A stretch of DNA of 64,000 bases from Ostrinia nubilalis (Eukaryota; Arthropoda; Insecta; Lepidoptera; Crambidae). The stretch spans positions 11,118,501-11,182,500 of the forward strand of contig NC_087118.1 in the NCBI RefSeq assembly GCF_963855985.1. Reading direction: 5' to 3'. Each line of letters starts with the position of its first letter. Positions within the stretch are counted from its first letter, which is position 1. The position numbers and the translations under genes were made by a program. This document shows, in pieces, positions 36,509 through 46,850 of this stretch. Below the pieces are notes generated by a model, which was not told where the DNA came from, did no database searches, and saw only the letters and a program-made list of their open reading frames with translations.

Positions 36509-36529
36509 ACTGCATTTTTTTACATACAA

Positions 36530-36692
36530 TATAAAAAAAATCGGAAAACCGCGGTTTAGATAGCAAGAAACAAACGGACATTTTCATTACGTCACGGTCA
36601 TTGCATGGGTTCAAATATTATATGTGCTCCCTCGAAAACCTACTCTCTACATAACCGTTTAAAGCACTTTATATATCTATAAAAGTACCTAT
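36530..36692 (-). pseudogene. Helitron Rep remnant with internal deletion
   Basis: The minus strand reads CFKRL..E, AHIIFEPM and then SVCFLLSKPRFSD. These match residues about 623-643 and 732-744 of the intact Helitron protein (CFKRLSQE, AHLIFEP, RCLLLSEPRFSE). About 90 residues between the two blocks are missing and a stop interrupts the first. It is a decayed relative lying only 1.1 kb from the intact copy. Confidence 0.65.
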
Positions 36693-36773
36693 GTTATTCA
36701 GTGTAACCTACGACGCAGCGTGCATTGCTTATTCAAGTAATGCGAAAAAAAGGCTACCCCTGTACATTATTTC

Positions 36774-36907
36774 AGCTTCAACCAAACCAACGCGTGCAGA
36801 TTGCCATCGCCGGCGCGATCATAGGCCAATGACTGGTCGTGCGACCTGTCATTCGCCTATGATCGCGTCGGCGATGGTGATTTGCACGCGTTGGTTTGGT
36901 TGAAGCT
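36774..36907. repeat. 134-bp near-perfect palindrome
   Basis: The left arm starts AGCTTCAACCAAACCAACGC and the right arm ends with its exact reverse complement. Arms of about 58 bp pair with only a few mismatches around a short centre (ACTGGTCGTGCGACC). It could be a MITE or a snap-back rearrangement; short frames through it are artefacts of symmetry. Confidence 0.85.
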
Positions 36908-37004
36908 TACTTTTACAAAATGACAATTATACGATATCTATTATATGCTGGTAAGAACAATTCCGTTCAGTTACGCTTAAAACGGCATATAACTAACAAA
37001 AAAT

Positions 37005-37625
37005 CAACACACCCATTGCTCATTGCCTCCGGAACCATGCATATGTTTGTTATATTGGCATACTCGTACTTGTACCTAGACTTCCTGACATTCCGTCGAC
37101 GCTGAGGCATTCAATTGGCACAAGTGGGACATTATCAAGCGGTTATTAACCTTACCTTGATTCGTCACCCCTGCATCTTCTCTCCGGTCTCTTCCCCCTC
37201 AACTTCACGCCCGCAGCTATGCGGCTGTCGAACTCCACACTCTTCGCTTCGATGTCGTTACCTTCCCCAAGACGTCCGCCGGTGTTTCCCACAGCATCAG
37301 CAACATCAGCCCACAGGCTGGCGTGTCCCCCCAACAGTCGTCCACGTCTATCCTTCAGTTCGCCCTTCAGCGATATCATAACATCTCTTCTTCAATTTGG
37401 TTGACCGAGAAAGCTCCTATTCTAAAATCAAACACCAATGTAAATGGATTTATACTCCAAGTGACGACGCTATACCGATCCACCCCTACAGTGTAGAGAT
37501 GATATTTAACATAGCCCATTCCCCCGATACTTCACTATCTCCACTCACACCACCACACACGCATAACTCATATACACAAAACCAACATGCCCAAACAAAA
37601 ACCACCAAATTTTGAATTCATGCGA
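37005..37625 (+). repeat. Unclassified dispersed repeat, copy B
   Basis: Aligns along its length with the reverse complement of 20456-21125. The two copies are inverted relative to each other and bracket about 16 kb. The central GC-rich part resembles coding sequence in composition, but no frame is shared by both copies. Confidence 0.65.
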
Positions 37626-37805
37626 AATGAGTATAAAAAAGCAAAAATAAATAAATAATGCACGTGTATAGGCGTGTCAGCTTGATTTTAATTGATTTTA
37701 AAATATATTTACACAAAAGAATTGTCAATTGATTGATGAGGTGAATTATATTTACACTTTCCGAGAAACTGCGTAAAAATAAAAAAATATATAAAAAAAA
37801 GTAAT
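37626..37805. other. 3' flank of the Helitron gene
   Basis: AT-rich 180 bp after the stop codon of the Helitron gene. A small hairpin-like patch (GCACGTG...GGCGTG, near 37659-37677) is present, but no CTRR follows at a suitable distance, so I cannot place the Helitron 3' end. Confidence 0.35.
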
Positions 37806-40800
37806 CTAAAGAAGCTGCGGGTACACTACATTATTAAGCAAAAGTTTATCGTCGACTAATTTATCGCGCGAAACTAAAATTTTGATATCCGATTTTTCTT
37901 GGACCCGACCTAACGCTACGTACAATTGGCCATGACTGAACACGTCCGACCGCAAGTCTACGCCTACCCGATTTATAGTCTGCCCCTGACTCTTATGAAC
38001 AGTCATGGCATAACACAGAGCTAAGGGGAATTGCCGTCGCGTCATTTCGATGGGGCTGTCCGGTTCGATTGGAGCTTTAAACAAGATACGCGGAATCAAA
38101 AATTCGTTTGTTTCGCCTGGCTTGCGAACGGTTATTATGCGCGGCGTAGTTTTCACGACGATAACTTTTGTGCCATTGACCAGTCGGTCTGAAAAACTAA
38201 GATTGCGGATTATCATGCACACGCATCCTACTTTTAGTGTTAGATCATGTTCTGGAACACCCTTTGGCTGCAGTTTATTTAACGCGTCCGCGCCTAAAAA
38301 TATATCGTCCGCGTTATCGGAAAGGACTTTATCGATTGAATAAAAGTGTAACGGTTCCGACTCTACTCTATCTAATACTATGGAATTAATTTCCCTAACG
38401 TTTTGATTGTGTGTGGTGAGTATTGCTCGACCAGCACACGTGTCCGGTTCAACAATGACAACATGTGAAAAAACAAAATCTATTAAATCGTTCAAATCTG
38501 TAACATAAGAAAGGTGGGAAGTTAAATCTACTAAATTTAAAATTGAACGATTCACCTTTACTGTTTGAACCGGCAATTGATTCGATCCCAGTTTTAATAA
38601 AAAGTCAGAATACTCTGGGTCGTCTCTGTTACGTTGGGAAGTGCTCAAGTTGAAAATTTTAATTTGTTCCCAAATCGGTGAGGACTTGACTGAACAATTG
38701 ATTACGTCAGAGTTACTTTTAGCTTTTACTACGACAGGAGGTATCTGACGGAAATCTCCTGCGAAAATTACGATTTTCCCACCAAAAAGCCTGTTACACT
38801 TCATCAAATCGCGGAGAGACCTATCAAGCAGGTGAATTAAATATTTGTGAGCCATAGGGGCTTCGTCGTAAATAATAACGTCAGCTTGTCGAACAAGCTC
38901 AGCGCGCTGCGAACCATTGGTAATGCTCCAGTAACCAAGATCATCTACGGGGTTGAGGGGGAATTTAAACATGCTATGTGCCGTAATGCCGCCTACGTAA
39001 TTTTGCGCCGCGATACCTGAACTCGCCGTACACAAGACAATTCCTGAATTTCCGCGTGCGTGTGCAGTAATTACATTTAAAAGCAAAGTTTTACCTGTTC
39101 CGGCAGGCCCGTCAATGAAAATGGCAGTATTGTTAGAGTTTCGGAACTCGCTGTCACTCAGGAGAGTGTGAATATAACTAAACACGAGGTTTTGGTCGGG
39201 GGATAATTTTGGTAGCCAGCTACTCACGAACGTGTTTAACTCGTCGCGATTATATTCGACGCGCTCGCGGCCTACTTCGGTCGAATCGTCTATAACGCCC
39301 GGTAACCCTTGCTCGACAAGGGATGTCCCATGTTTACGCAATAACCGGTCGATTTGGACGAGACAAAGTTTGTACGCTTTTTCTGCGTCATCGGATAAAC
39401 GCTGCAAAAAATCCTGACCAATTAAATGTTTGTACTTATCCCACAAAGAAACGACCCTAACCCCGTTCACAGCTAAGAGTACGAAAAAGCTACGCAGCCG
39501 TGGTCCAGTCAAAAATGTAGATGCTTCCTGCATAGCAATCTCATACTCCGCTTCATCGTCCGCGATCCCGAGAGCTTTCGCAGCTTCCTGGAAAGTTTTG
39601 CACAATGGACCACCAAGTTTATATAAATCGTCGTAACTACGACACGGCTGAGACGCTAAAAGTAGACGCAAGTAAAATAATTCACCTCTGTTTGGCGCGA
39701 CCCAGAATAAACGCGATACTAATTCGCCCCTTTGCCGTCTTGTCAAAAATTTATTATTGCTCAATTCAAAGATTTCTACATTTTTTGTGGTGGGACGTCG
39801 TGAATGTACAATAAACCGCTCGTAAAAATCCAAGTACGTTATGTTATCAAACTGTTCACCGAGAGGCCTTTTAAAATAAGTTATTAAATCCGAATGAGCG
39901 CGGCGCGCGGCATCTGCTTCGGTTCCCGGCTTGAAAAAGATGGATTGTTGGCCCTCAAGGTGTACGGCGAGCTGCTTTACGTTCGGTTCGCGAGCTGTTA
40001 CGTCAAACTCTAAAATGCGCCACGTCGCTTCGCAAGAACCAAGGTAACGTTTGGTGACATACTGCTCGATTTCATTGTTTTTATCTGAATCGGGAACGAC
40101 AGTAACGCGCGATTCGTCAGGACCTTTGGTCATGTATTTGAATAAATATTTGACGATCGCGCGTGCGGAATATGCTAATAAATTTATGTGACAGTCATAC
40201 TTGAGGAGAAGAGCGGCATTGTACGGAACAACCCACAAATCACTAACCGTTACGTCTCTATTTCTAAATTTAATCGTGGCTTGGTTTTTACTATCACGGC
40301 GTAAATGAACAAAACCTTTGTCATCGCAGTAAGTTACAGCCGTTTCAGATTTGGGGAAATACTTTGTGCATTTCATTTTTTCAGTATCCCAACATGGCAA
40401 ATCTGTTCTATGTGGAGGTCCACATGGGCCGTGTATCATGTGATCAAGCACAGCCTTGCGTAATCTACCACCTGCCTCAGAAGGAGGAGGGATATCTGCC
40501 CTTACAAATTGATCGATTTCAAAATTTTGTATGGGACCACCCCCTTCGATTCTAAAACAAATGTGGGCATGGGGCAGTCCTCGTTTTTGAAACTCTATGA
40601 CATGCATAATATACATACATCTACCAAACCAAGCACCAGTTCTAAGGTCTTTTAAAAGTTGTGCGAGTTTCAAGTTAAAAACTCTCGCACAAATTAAAGG
40701 ATTAGGCCTTTGTCCTTGTGGAGTAGATTGTTGGATCTCGGGCCACTTTGGATTGCATGTCATCGTTAAAAAGTATGATGGAGTGCCCAGTCTATTGACC

Positions 40801-43313
40801 AGTGCAATCGCATCCATATATTTAGTTTTCATATACCGTGGACCTCCAGTAAATGTATTGGGCAGATAGACACGTCCCGGCACAACACCACCCTCTCCCC
40901 GTATGGTTTCATCTGCTGCTATCTGGTTACTAATTTCTACCGAGTTTTCTACTTCCTGAAGGGGAGCAGATCTAAGAGCAGCATCTGAGGAATGATTCTG
41001 CATGTTAAAAATGTACCTAAGTCGTTCCTCTGAAATTCTACAGAACATATCTACTATCCATTCCTCAGAAAGTCTGCTCAACTCTGAAAACCGCGGCTCA
41101 GATAGCAACAAACAACGGACGTATTTATTTTGTGTTAGTTTTACGCCGTTGTTATCGAGTCTATTCGGTAACCAACCGGGATTACCGTGTGGATACAGCA
41201 AAGGATATTGGAAAGTTTCATACAGCGGATGTAAAATGTCTACAGTGTGCGGTTTTCGAGCACCTATGCGCCATATCACTATAGCTTTAGGAATATAGCG
41301 TTCGCGTTCTGTGCTCAGAATTGCGGCTATTTCCGAACCGATTGGCATGTCTCCCAAAATATTACCATGGGAGCGTCGCGACGTGGGTTCAAATATCAAA
41401 TGTGCCTCCTCGGAAGGCTCCTGACTTAAACGTTTAAAACAATCTATGTACGGACTAACATTATGCATAAAATTGGTAATGCAGCGAACTACCTCCATGT
41501 CTAAATTTTGGCTTACAGCTGTCCTTTCCCTTTCGTCGTAAATGTACATACCGATAGGATTATATGTGTCAGTGTAAGCTAAATCAAAAACGCGATGGTA
41601 AGTTCGGCCTTGAATTTTTAAGAAAGACACACCGGAATTTGGTTGATGAAAACCATGAGAAACGCCTAATGCGCTAAACGAAAACAAATTATTGAAAGCT
41701 CGCGGTCTTAGAAGGAAAGCTGGGTGGGTATAGAACTCTTCGGTTAACGGCGGTAAATTTTGAACATTATATGCTCCAGAACCACAACACCATTTGACTC
41801 TACCTTTTTCCTCTACAAAAATTCGCGCCTGACATTGAGGACATCTGAGAATATCATTTAAAGACAGTTTTTTGAAAGAATGAGTTTGAAGTGAATCTAA
41901 ATCGTCGTTTTGTTTTTGCCCGATCAAAATATTGGAATTACGCAACGCGGGTTCTAAATTTCTGTTTACTACATTATATTGTTGTGACGCTTCTTTATTA
42001 ACTTCCGGATTTTGTTGCGAATACCGTTTTACCGCGTCCCTATTAACCGAGGGATTATTTTGCGCGTACCGTTTAACCGCGTCCCTGTGAACGGAGGGAT
42101 TGTTTTGAGAGTATCGTTTGACCGCGTCCCTGTGAACGGAGGGATTGTTTTGAGAGTATCGTTTGACCGCATCCCTGTGAACGGAGGGATTGTTTTGCGA
42201 GTATCGTGAAACTGCGTCCCTATGAACCGAGGGATTTTTTTGAGTGTACCGTTTAACCGCGTCCCTATTGATAGTTGGGTTCTGGGCAGCATATCGTTTA
42301 ACAGCCTCTCGGTGTCTAATAGTTTTAGTTGACGCTACGTTTTCATCGACCCGATCAATTACAACGACTGGCTTTAATTTTAATTTGACATCAGAATGTG
42401 CAATACTGACGGACAAAGGTTTCGCATCATGGGCAATTTTTAACGCAGTTAAATCTACTCGCTCAAGAACCACAACTGGTTTTAATTTTTCATTAATTAA
42501 TTTAGATTTTTTCGGTGCGGAAGAATCTACTTTAGATTTAGATGATCTCTTTTTTTTGGGTCGACCTCGTTTGGTTGATTGCACCGGTGCAATGTCTATT
42601 GATTCTAACTCAACTTTTTCAAGGACTACGACAGGTTTCAACGTTGTTAATTTCGCGTCGCGTGGCTCGAGTGGGACGACGGGATCTAAGTTTAGCGCAA
42701 AATTTACTACAGTTAATTTATGTATAGAATATTGCGCCGAGGTATACGCATGTCCTATGAACAGTAATTTTGCGAGATCTTCTAAATTTTGGCAACAAAA
42801 CAAACGCGCCTTATTTTGAGTTTCGTCCCGATGATTAAATTTATTATTGATGCCAACCGCATGGCTATTAAATAAATAAAATTTGTTGCCAAATTTCCAA
42901 AAAGAAACCGTATAATTGTTCCCGGTGAACAAGTAACTATCCCGAGTATCGTTACGTTCGCGAGTGAATACACGGTCGCGCAAAATATGAACTAACTGCA
43001 ATGTTGCAACATCAACATCGCGCAGTGAAGCTGGAAAAAGCCCGTTTTCAATCCAGTTGGGTTCCATTGCATTAATTTTAACAGCGAAGTTCCCTACTCG
43101 ATAATCATTTGGCAATTCGTCTGGTAATAAGAAAACGTGGTCCCGAGGTTTACACTGCAAGTAAAGTAAATCACCGTACTGAAGAATAGTATTGATATCC
43201 GCAACATCAAACACGGCCCGATTTTTAATAACTGACAAAGCGGATGCACATGCTGACATGGCTACACACTGTGCATTATTACCTTTATACCGTGCATCGC
43301 CTTGATGGGACAA
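37806..43313 (-). CDS. Helitron Rep/helicase with N-terminal cysteine-peptidase-like domain
   Basis: One uninterrupted 1,835-codon frame. Residues 1-205 look like a papain-fold peptidase of the C76/OTU kind: Cys16 in NAQCVAM and a late FNSHAVG with His151, where the usual Asp is Asn. Then come an AT-hook (KRGRPKKK, 248-255), three LKPVVVL-type repeats (225-320), seven 15-residue repeats (334-438) and a CPQC...CC zinc knuckle (491-510). The Helitron N-domain and Rep follow, with the HUH motif LPHAHICF (His915, His917) and two tyrosines in KYLFKY (Tyr1056, Tyr1060). The Pif1-type helicase has GPAGTGKT (1402-1409), YDEAP (1482-1486), GDFRQIPP (1519-1526) and VHKSQGQT (1772-1779). Rep nicks and joins DNA for rolling-circle transposition and the helicase unwinds it. 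The first codon taken here is TTG, and TAA lies seven codons upstream; the first in-frame ATG is residue 19. All core residues are present, so it may be active. Confidence 0.93.
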   Translation of the reverse strand: MSHQGDARYKGNNAQCVAMSACASALSVIKNRAVFDVADINTILQYGDLLYLQCKPRDHVFLLPDELPNDYRVGNFAVKINAMEPNWIENGLFPASLRDVDVATLQLVHILRDRVFTRERNDTRDSYLFTGNNYTVSFWKFGNKFYLFNSHAVGINNKFNHRDETQNKARLFCCQNLEDLAKLLFIGHAYTSAQYSIHKLTVVNFALNLDPVVPLEPRDAKLTTLKPVVVLEKVELESIDIAPVQSTKRGRPKKKRSSKSKVDSSAPKKSKLINEKLKPVVVLERVDLTALKIAHDAKPLSVSIAHSDVKLKLKPVVVIDRVDENVASTKTIRHREAVKRYAAQNPTINRDAVKRYTQKNPSVHRDAVSRYSQNNPSVHRDAVKRYSQNNPSVHRDAVKRYSQNNPSVHRDAVKRYAQNNPSVNRDAVKRYSQQNPEVNKEASQQYNVVNRNLEPALRNSNILIGQKQNDDLDSLQTHSFKKLSLNDILRCPQCQARIFVEEKGRVKWCCGSGAYNVQNLPPLTEEFYTHPAFLLRPRAFNNLFSFSALGVSHGFHQPNSGVSFLKIQGRTYHRVFDLAYTDTYNPIGMYIYDERERTAVSQNLDMEVVRCITNFMHNVSPYIDCFKRLSQEPSEEAHLIFEPTSRRSHGNILGDMPIGSEIAAILSTERERYIPKAIVIWRIGARKPHTVDILHPLYETFQYPLLYPHGNPGWLPNRLDNNGVKLTQNKYVRCLLLSEPRFSELSRLSEEWIVDMFCRISEERLRYIFNMQNHSSDAALRSAPLQEVENSVEISNQIAADETIRGEGGVVPGRVYLPNTFTGGPRYMKTKYMDAIALVNRLGTPSYFLTMTCNPKWPEIQQSTPQGQRPNPLICARVFNLKLAQLLKDLRTGAWFGRCMYIMHVIEFQKRGLPHAHICFRIEGGGPIQNFEIDQFVRADIPPPSEAGGRLRKAVLDHMIHGPCGPPHRTDLPCWDTEKMKCTKYFPKSETAVTYCDDKGFVHLRRDSKNQATIKFRNRDVTVSDLWVVPYNAALLLKYDCHINLLAYSARAIVKYLFKYMTKGPDESRVTVVPDSDKNNEIEQYVTKRYLGSCEATWRILEFDVTAREPNVKQLAVHLEGQQSIFFKPGTEADAARRAHSDLITYFKRPLGEQFDNITYLDFYERFIVHSRRPTTKNVEIFELSNNKFLTRRQRGELVSRLFWVAPNRGELFYLRLLLASQPCRSYDDLYKLGGPLCKTFQEAAKALGIADDEAEYEIAMQEASTFLTGPRLRSFFVLLAVNGVRVVSLWDKYKHLIGQDFLQRLSDDAEKAYKLCLVQIDRLLRKHGTSLVEQGLPGVIDDSTEVGRERVEYNRDELNTFVSSWLPKLSPDQNLVFSYIHTLLSDSEFRNSNNTAIFIDGPAGTGKTLLLNVITAHARGNSGIVLCTASSGIAAQNYVGGITAHSMFKFPLNPVDDLGYWSITNGSQRAELVRQADVIIYDEAPMAHKYLIHLLDRSLRDLMKCNRLFGGKIVIFAGDFRQIPPVVVKAKSNSDVINCSVKSSPIWEQIKIFNLSTSQRNRDDPEYSDFLLKLGSNQLPVQTVKVNRSILNLVDLTSHLSYVTDLNDLIDFVFSHVVIVEPDTCAGRAILTTHNQNVREINSIVLDRVESEPLHFYSIDKVLSDNADDIFLGADALNKLQPKGVPEHDLTLKVGCVCMIIRNLSFSDRLVNGTKVIVVKTTPRIITVRKPGETNEFLIPRILFKAPIEPDSPIEMTRRQFPLALCYAMTVHKSQGQTINRVGVDLRSDVFSHGQLYVALGRVQEKSDIKILVSRDKLVDDKLLLNNVVYPQLL
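41973..42317 (-). repeat. 45-bp coding repeat inside the Helitron gene
   Basis: Seven tandem 45-bp units plus a degenerate eighth encode the 15-residue pattern HRDAVKRYSQNNPSV. The middle units are nearly identical in DNA, which points to recent unequal exchange. A basic, tyrosine-containing motif ending in NP is reminiscent of repeats in other helicase-type mobile proteins; its role is unknown. Confidence 0.9.
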
Positions 43314-45589
43314 TCCTTTACCAGAAATTAATAATTAATAATAGTCTGATTGACAATGAAGTCGCGCTTATTATGCATTACGAATCCTACATAATTTAAA
43401 AGAAAGTAATTTGCTTCGAAATACAAAATGCAGGTGGTTTCTTTATTTTCAGATAATATGCTGATACCTTATCAAGACAAAAATAACGAAAACTCTAAAA
43501 AGATTCAAGTCAATCTTCTCTTAAAATTATTGTCATAAAATATAAACGTGTAAAGAATGCAACTTCAGTATCTAAATTGAATGATAAAAAGTGTTATAGA
43601 TTTATATGACACAGGGAAGATAATTAAAAGATTGGTCACATAATTAATGCTAATTTTCAACTCAGTTATGTAATATTATAAAAATACTTTCATTATCTTC
43701 TAACACTCTCCGCTAAAATATCTAAAGTATTTTGACAAGGCCTTAGAACATCACCTTAAAGCAATATCAATCATGCTAATTTTGAGGTACACACAGAAAA
43801 CAAAATGACAAACTATAGTGCCAACAAATTTTCTGAAAATAAATAGTCAATAAATTCATATTCAGTTATAAATGGTTATGCAATGAACAAGTGATAAATT
43901 TTACAATGCCTACCTGATTAATTACTTTTATTGTTTTGGTAATTGAAATTAAGTTTGTTTTTTACTAATAAATAAAAGAAATTAAATTAAATTTAAAAGT
44001 AGATATACCTACCTATAGAGACCTACCTAAACCGAAAATCCAAACTCATACAATTAACAGCAGCTAGTGCTAATAGTAATAAGAAGTTTAATGTAAACAA
44101 AAGTTTGAAATTTTATTATAATTGAACAACAACATTACCTACTTAAGTAGGTAGGTAATGTATCCAAATTACTAAAGAAAACAGTAAATTGTATTAAAAA
44201 CAAATGCCTACCAGTTAAGGTATGTAATGATGGAAATCAATGATTATACAAATTAGTACTAACCTATTTTACTGTAACTGTACCATTTTGCAGTAAGTTC
44301 ATATTACAACAAGTAATTTTATTAGGCTAATCCTACCTAAAAATGCATTGCATTGATACAATATTTCCTAAAATAAAACTAATGCAAATTCAAATAACAG
44401 GCTTGCCTAACCCCATTGAGACAATAAGTAGGTACCTATCTACCTAATTTCTGCTTATCAAACATACCTAAATTAAATTAGTAATAATATGAATCAAAAG
44501 AAATTTAGAATTTATGTTTCTGTAAAAATGAAAAATATTATAGGACCTTAGATTAATAATCTAAGTAGATATAGGACCAATTTCAAACATGATGAATATT
44601 GATAACTTCAATCAATTGGTGCACATCTATTTGAATTTAATTAATTTATGACAAGAGATAAAAATTCAATGTTATTAATACCACTATTCAAGTAGGTAAA
44701 TTATAATTAGTATAATTATTAATCTTGATTTATAAAAGGCTAGATGTTATGGTCAGATCCAGACATATACAAGTTCAAAAAAAAGTAGGTACCTATACCT
44801 AGTAAGATGAATGTCAAATCAGAATTCAACGCACTAAATTGAAAATATTGATAAATAAATACAAATATAACAAGCGCAGGATATATTTAAGTAGTATCAA
44901 ATGCAAATAATCCTATTGCAAATCTGAAGGTTTTCAAATAATATTTAAACTGCATTGATATTACCTACCAATATTTGAGAAGGATTCAATCAAGTTCTTA
45001 TTATTGATTTGATTTCAGAGCAAATCAATTATTTTAACTACACTGAAACATTAATTAAATTAGATGTGATTCAATAAATGCTTTGTTTATAATAAGAACT
45101 AAAGTTATGCTTACTTGTGTATTTTAAATACCTAATGTAACACCAATTTCAACAGTAAATAATCCTACATGTAAAATTATTTTACATAACTATTCATATG
45201 AAAACCATCTCAGAGTAAGAAGATCCAAATAACTTTTATTGATAGATAATGTGAATTTATGTTCATCAACAATGAAATGATAACTTGCCTGTTAGGACAT
45301 TATTAATACAAGTACCTTGTGTGGAATTGACATGTTTCAAAATATAAAGATTTCTTACGTGTTATTAACTATTTACTGTTAGGCATGGACCTTTTTTTAT
45401 AGGTTCATGATTGTAGGTAGGTGTAGGTAATTTAAATAACTTGGCAAATAGAATAAGGGGCTACGCCCTTGTCAACCATATTTAGAAAATGTGTGAAGTT
45501 ATTGACTTGAAAAAGCTAAATCTTATGCAGTTATGAACTACCTACAACACCATTGCCAAGTCAATTATAAAAGAAGAAAAATGGCGGTC
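43314..45589. other. AT-rich stretch, 5' flank of the Helitron gene
   Basis: About 2.3 kb with very low GC. No Helitron 5' terminus (TC before an AT-rich start on the minus strand) could be placed. A short palindrome near 44133-44160 (CATTACCTACTTAAGTAGGT, then AGGTAATG) is the only structure seen. Confidence 0.4.
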
Positions 45590-46015
45590 CATAACTATTC
45601 ATCAAAGCCAAACATAGTATCTGGGGGCACGGCAGTGCCCCCGCCAAGTCGAGCGCGAAGCAAACACTGCCGTACCATCCTTTACTGGAACCATTTCGCC
45701 GCATTTTCAGGCCTCTATTTGAGAACCTTTAGATAAGACCAGAACGCAGAAATTTTCGTCATCTAGTAAGCTATAATCACACACTTAAAATCCAAAATTT
45801 CAAGTCTGTAGGTCAATTAGTTCCGAAGTTAAGCGAAAGCAAAGTTTCGCATTTATGACACTCACTCACTGATGATCATCAAAATAGAACTAGTACTTCC
45901 CATTAACTCAGAGAGCTGAAATTTGGTACAGAGTTAGGGTTTAATGGCCACATAAAGGGAAAACTATAAAAACTAGGAAAATCGAAGATCTGGAGTAACA
46001 CCACATTCATAATAA
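45590..46015. repeat. Dispersed lepidopteran repeat, unclassified
   Basis: Contains a GC hairpin (GGGGGCAC, GGCA, GTGCCCCC at 45623-45642). It continues into GACACTCACTCACTGATGAT and GAAATTTGGTACAGAGTTAG, phrases I recall from abundant butterfly repeats. There is no CTRR next to the hairpin, so I do not call it a Helitron. The 67-codon frame across it is not convincing. Confidence 0.4.
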
Positions 46016-46263
46016 TCAATACTACTAGCGCCACACCGGCGCCGTGGTGTTCGCCTGTACCGCTCACCGCTAGATGGCGCTAGCACTTTGAGCGTCGATT
46101 TTCTGCACCGCGGTGTCCAGATTTTTTTTCCCCTCTAGTTATTATTAAATCAATTCTGATTCGTTGTCCTTTTTAAAGATGTGTTTAATATCGTAAAAAA
46201 AATGACGATAATATTAAAGGACGACGTTAAATAATTATGCCACATTCTACAAAAAGAAGTGAA

Positions 46264-46776
46264 ATCCCACCAAAAACATTCTGTAAAAAACTAGCCAAGT
46301 CTCGATGGAGCTGCTTGTTTATCTCTAAAAAGTAATGAAATCTAGACAAAGTCGTGCCAAGTCTATGGTTCTTTACTGCGATTTCTTTTTTATTATAGTT
46401 AATGTTGTGTGACTTGGCCGTTGAACAATCTTTATTAAGTTAAGATAATCAATAATTATGCATAAGTATTATTGAAATACGCAGCTTTATTAAGCCTACA
46501 ATTCACTGGTTATTAAATCAACGTTTTCCAAGTGGCAATTTTCCATCGTCAATGGGTAGTGGTTCTGGCAACAGATTAGTGCAATGGTGTCATGGAGCAC
46601 CTGGTTTTGTACCCTTCAACGGCCAAGTCACACAGCATTAACTATAATAAAAAAGAAATCGCAGTAAAGAACCATAGACTTGGCACGACTTTGTCTAGAT
46701 TTCATTACTTTTTAGAGATAAACAAGCAGCTCCATCGAGACTTGGCTAGTTTTTTACAGAATGTTTTTGGTGGGAT
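46264..46776. repeat. Long inverted repeat, two 162-bp arms
   Basis: Arm 46264-46425 is the reverse complement of 46615-46776 with a single clear mismatch (T versus C near 46406), around a 189-bp spacer. It lies in what would be the intron directly downstream of the host exon at 46851-46906, with its near edge 75 bp from that exon. Transcribed, it would form a long double-stranded RNA. It may be a young foldback element; no target duplication is evident. Confidence 0.9.
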
Positions 46777-46850
46777 ATTTTTAACGAACCAAAGGACCTA
46801 AACACAGAAAATAATGGAAAGAAGAACAAATAAGACTATAAAAGACTTAC

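Noticed and set aside
37115..37404. GC-rich frames suggesting a host exon
   Set aside because: The region has an inverted second copy at 20456-21125, and no frame is shared by both copies, so it is a repeat.
37626..37805. Helitron 3' terminus (hairpin plus CTRR) for the autonomous copy
   Set aside because: A weak hairpin exists near 37659-37677, but no CTRR follows at the usual distance.
42029..42819. Long frames on both strands over the Helitron gene
   Set aside because: Shadows of the 45-bp repeats and of the main frame; no independent features.
45623..45642. Helitron 3' hairpin at the GGGGGCAC/GTGCCCCC inverted pair
   Set aside because: No CTRR within the required distance on either strand.
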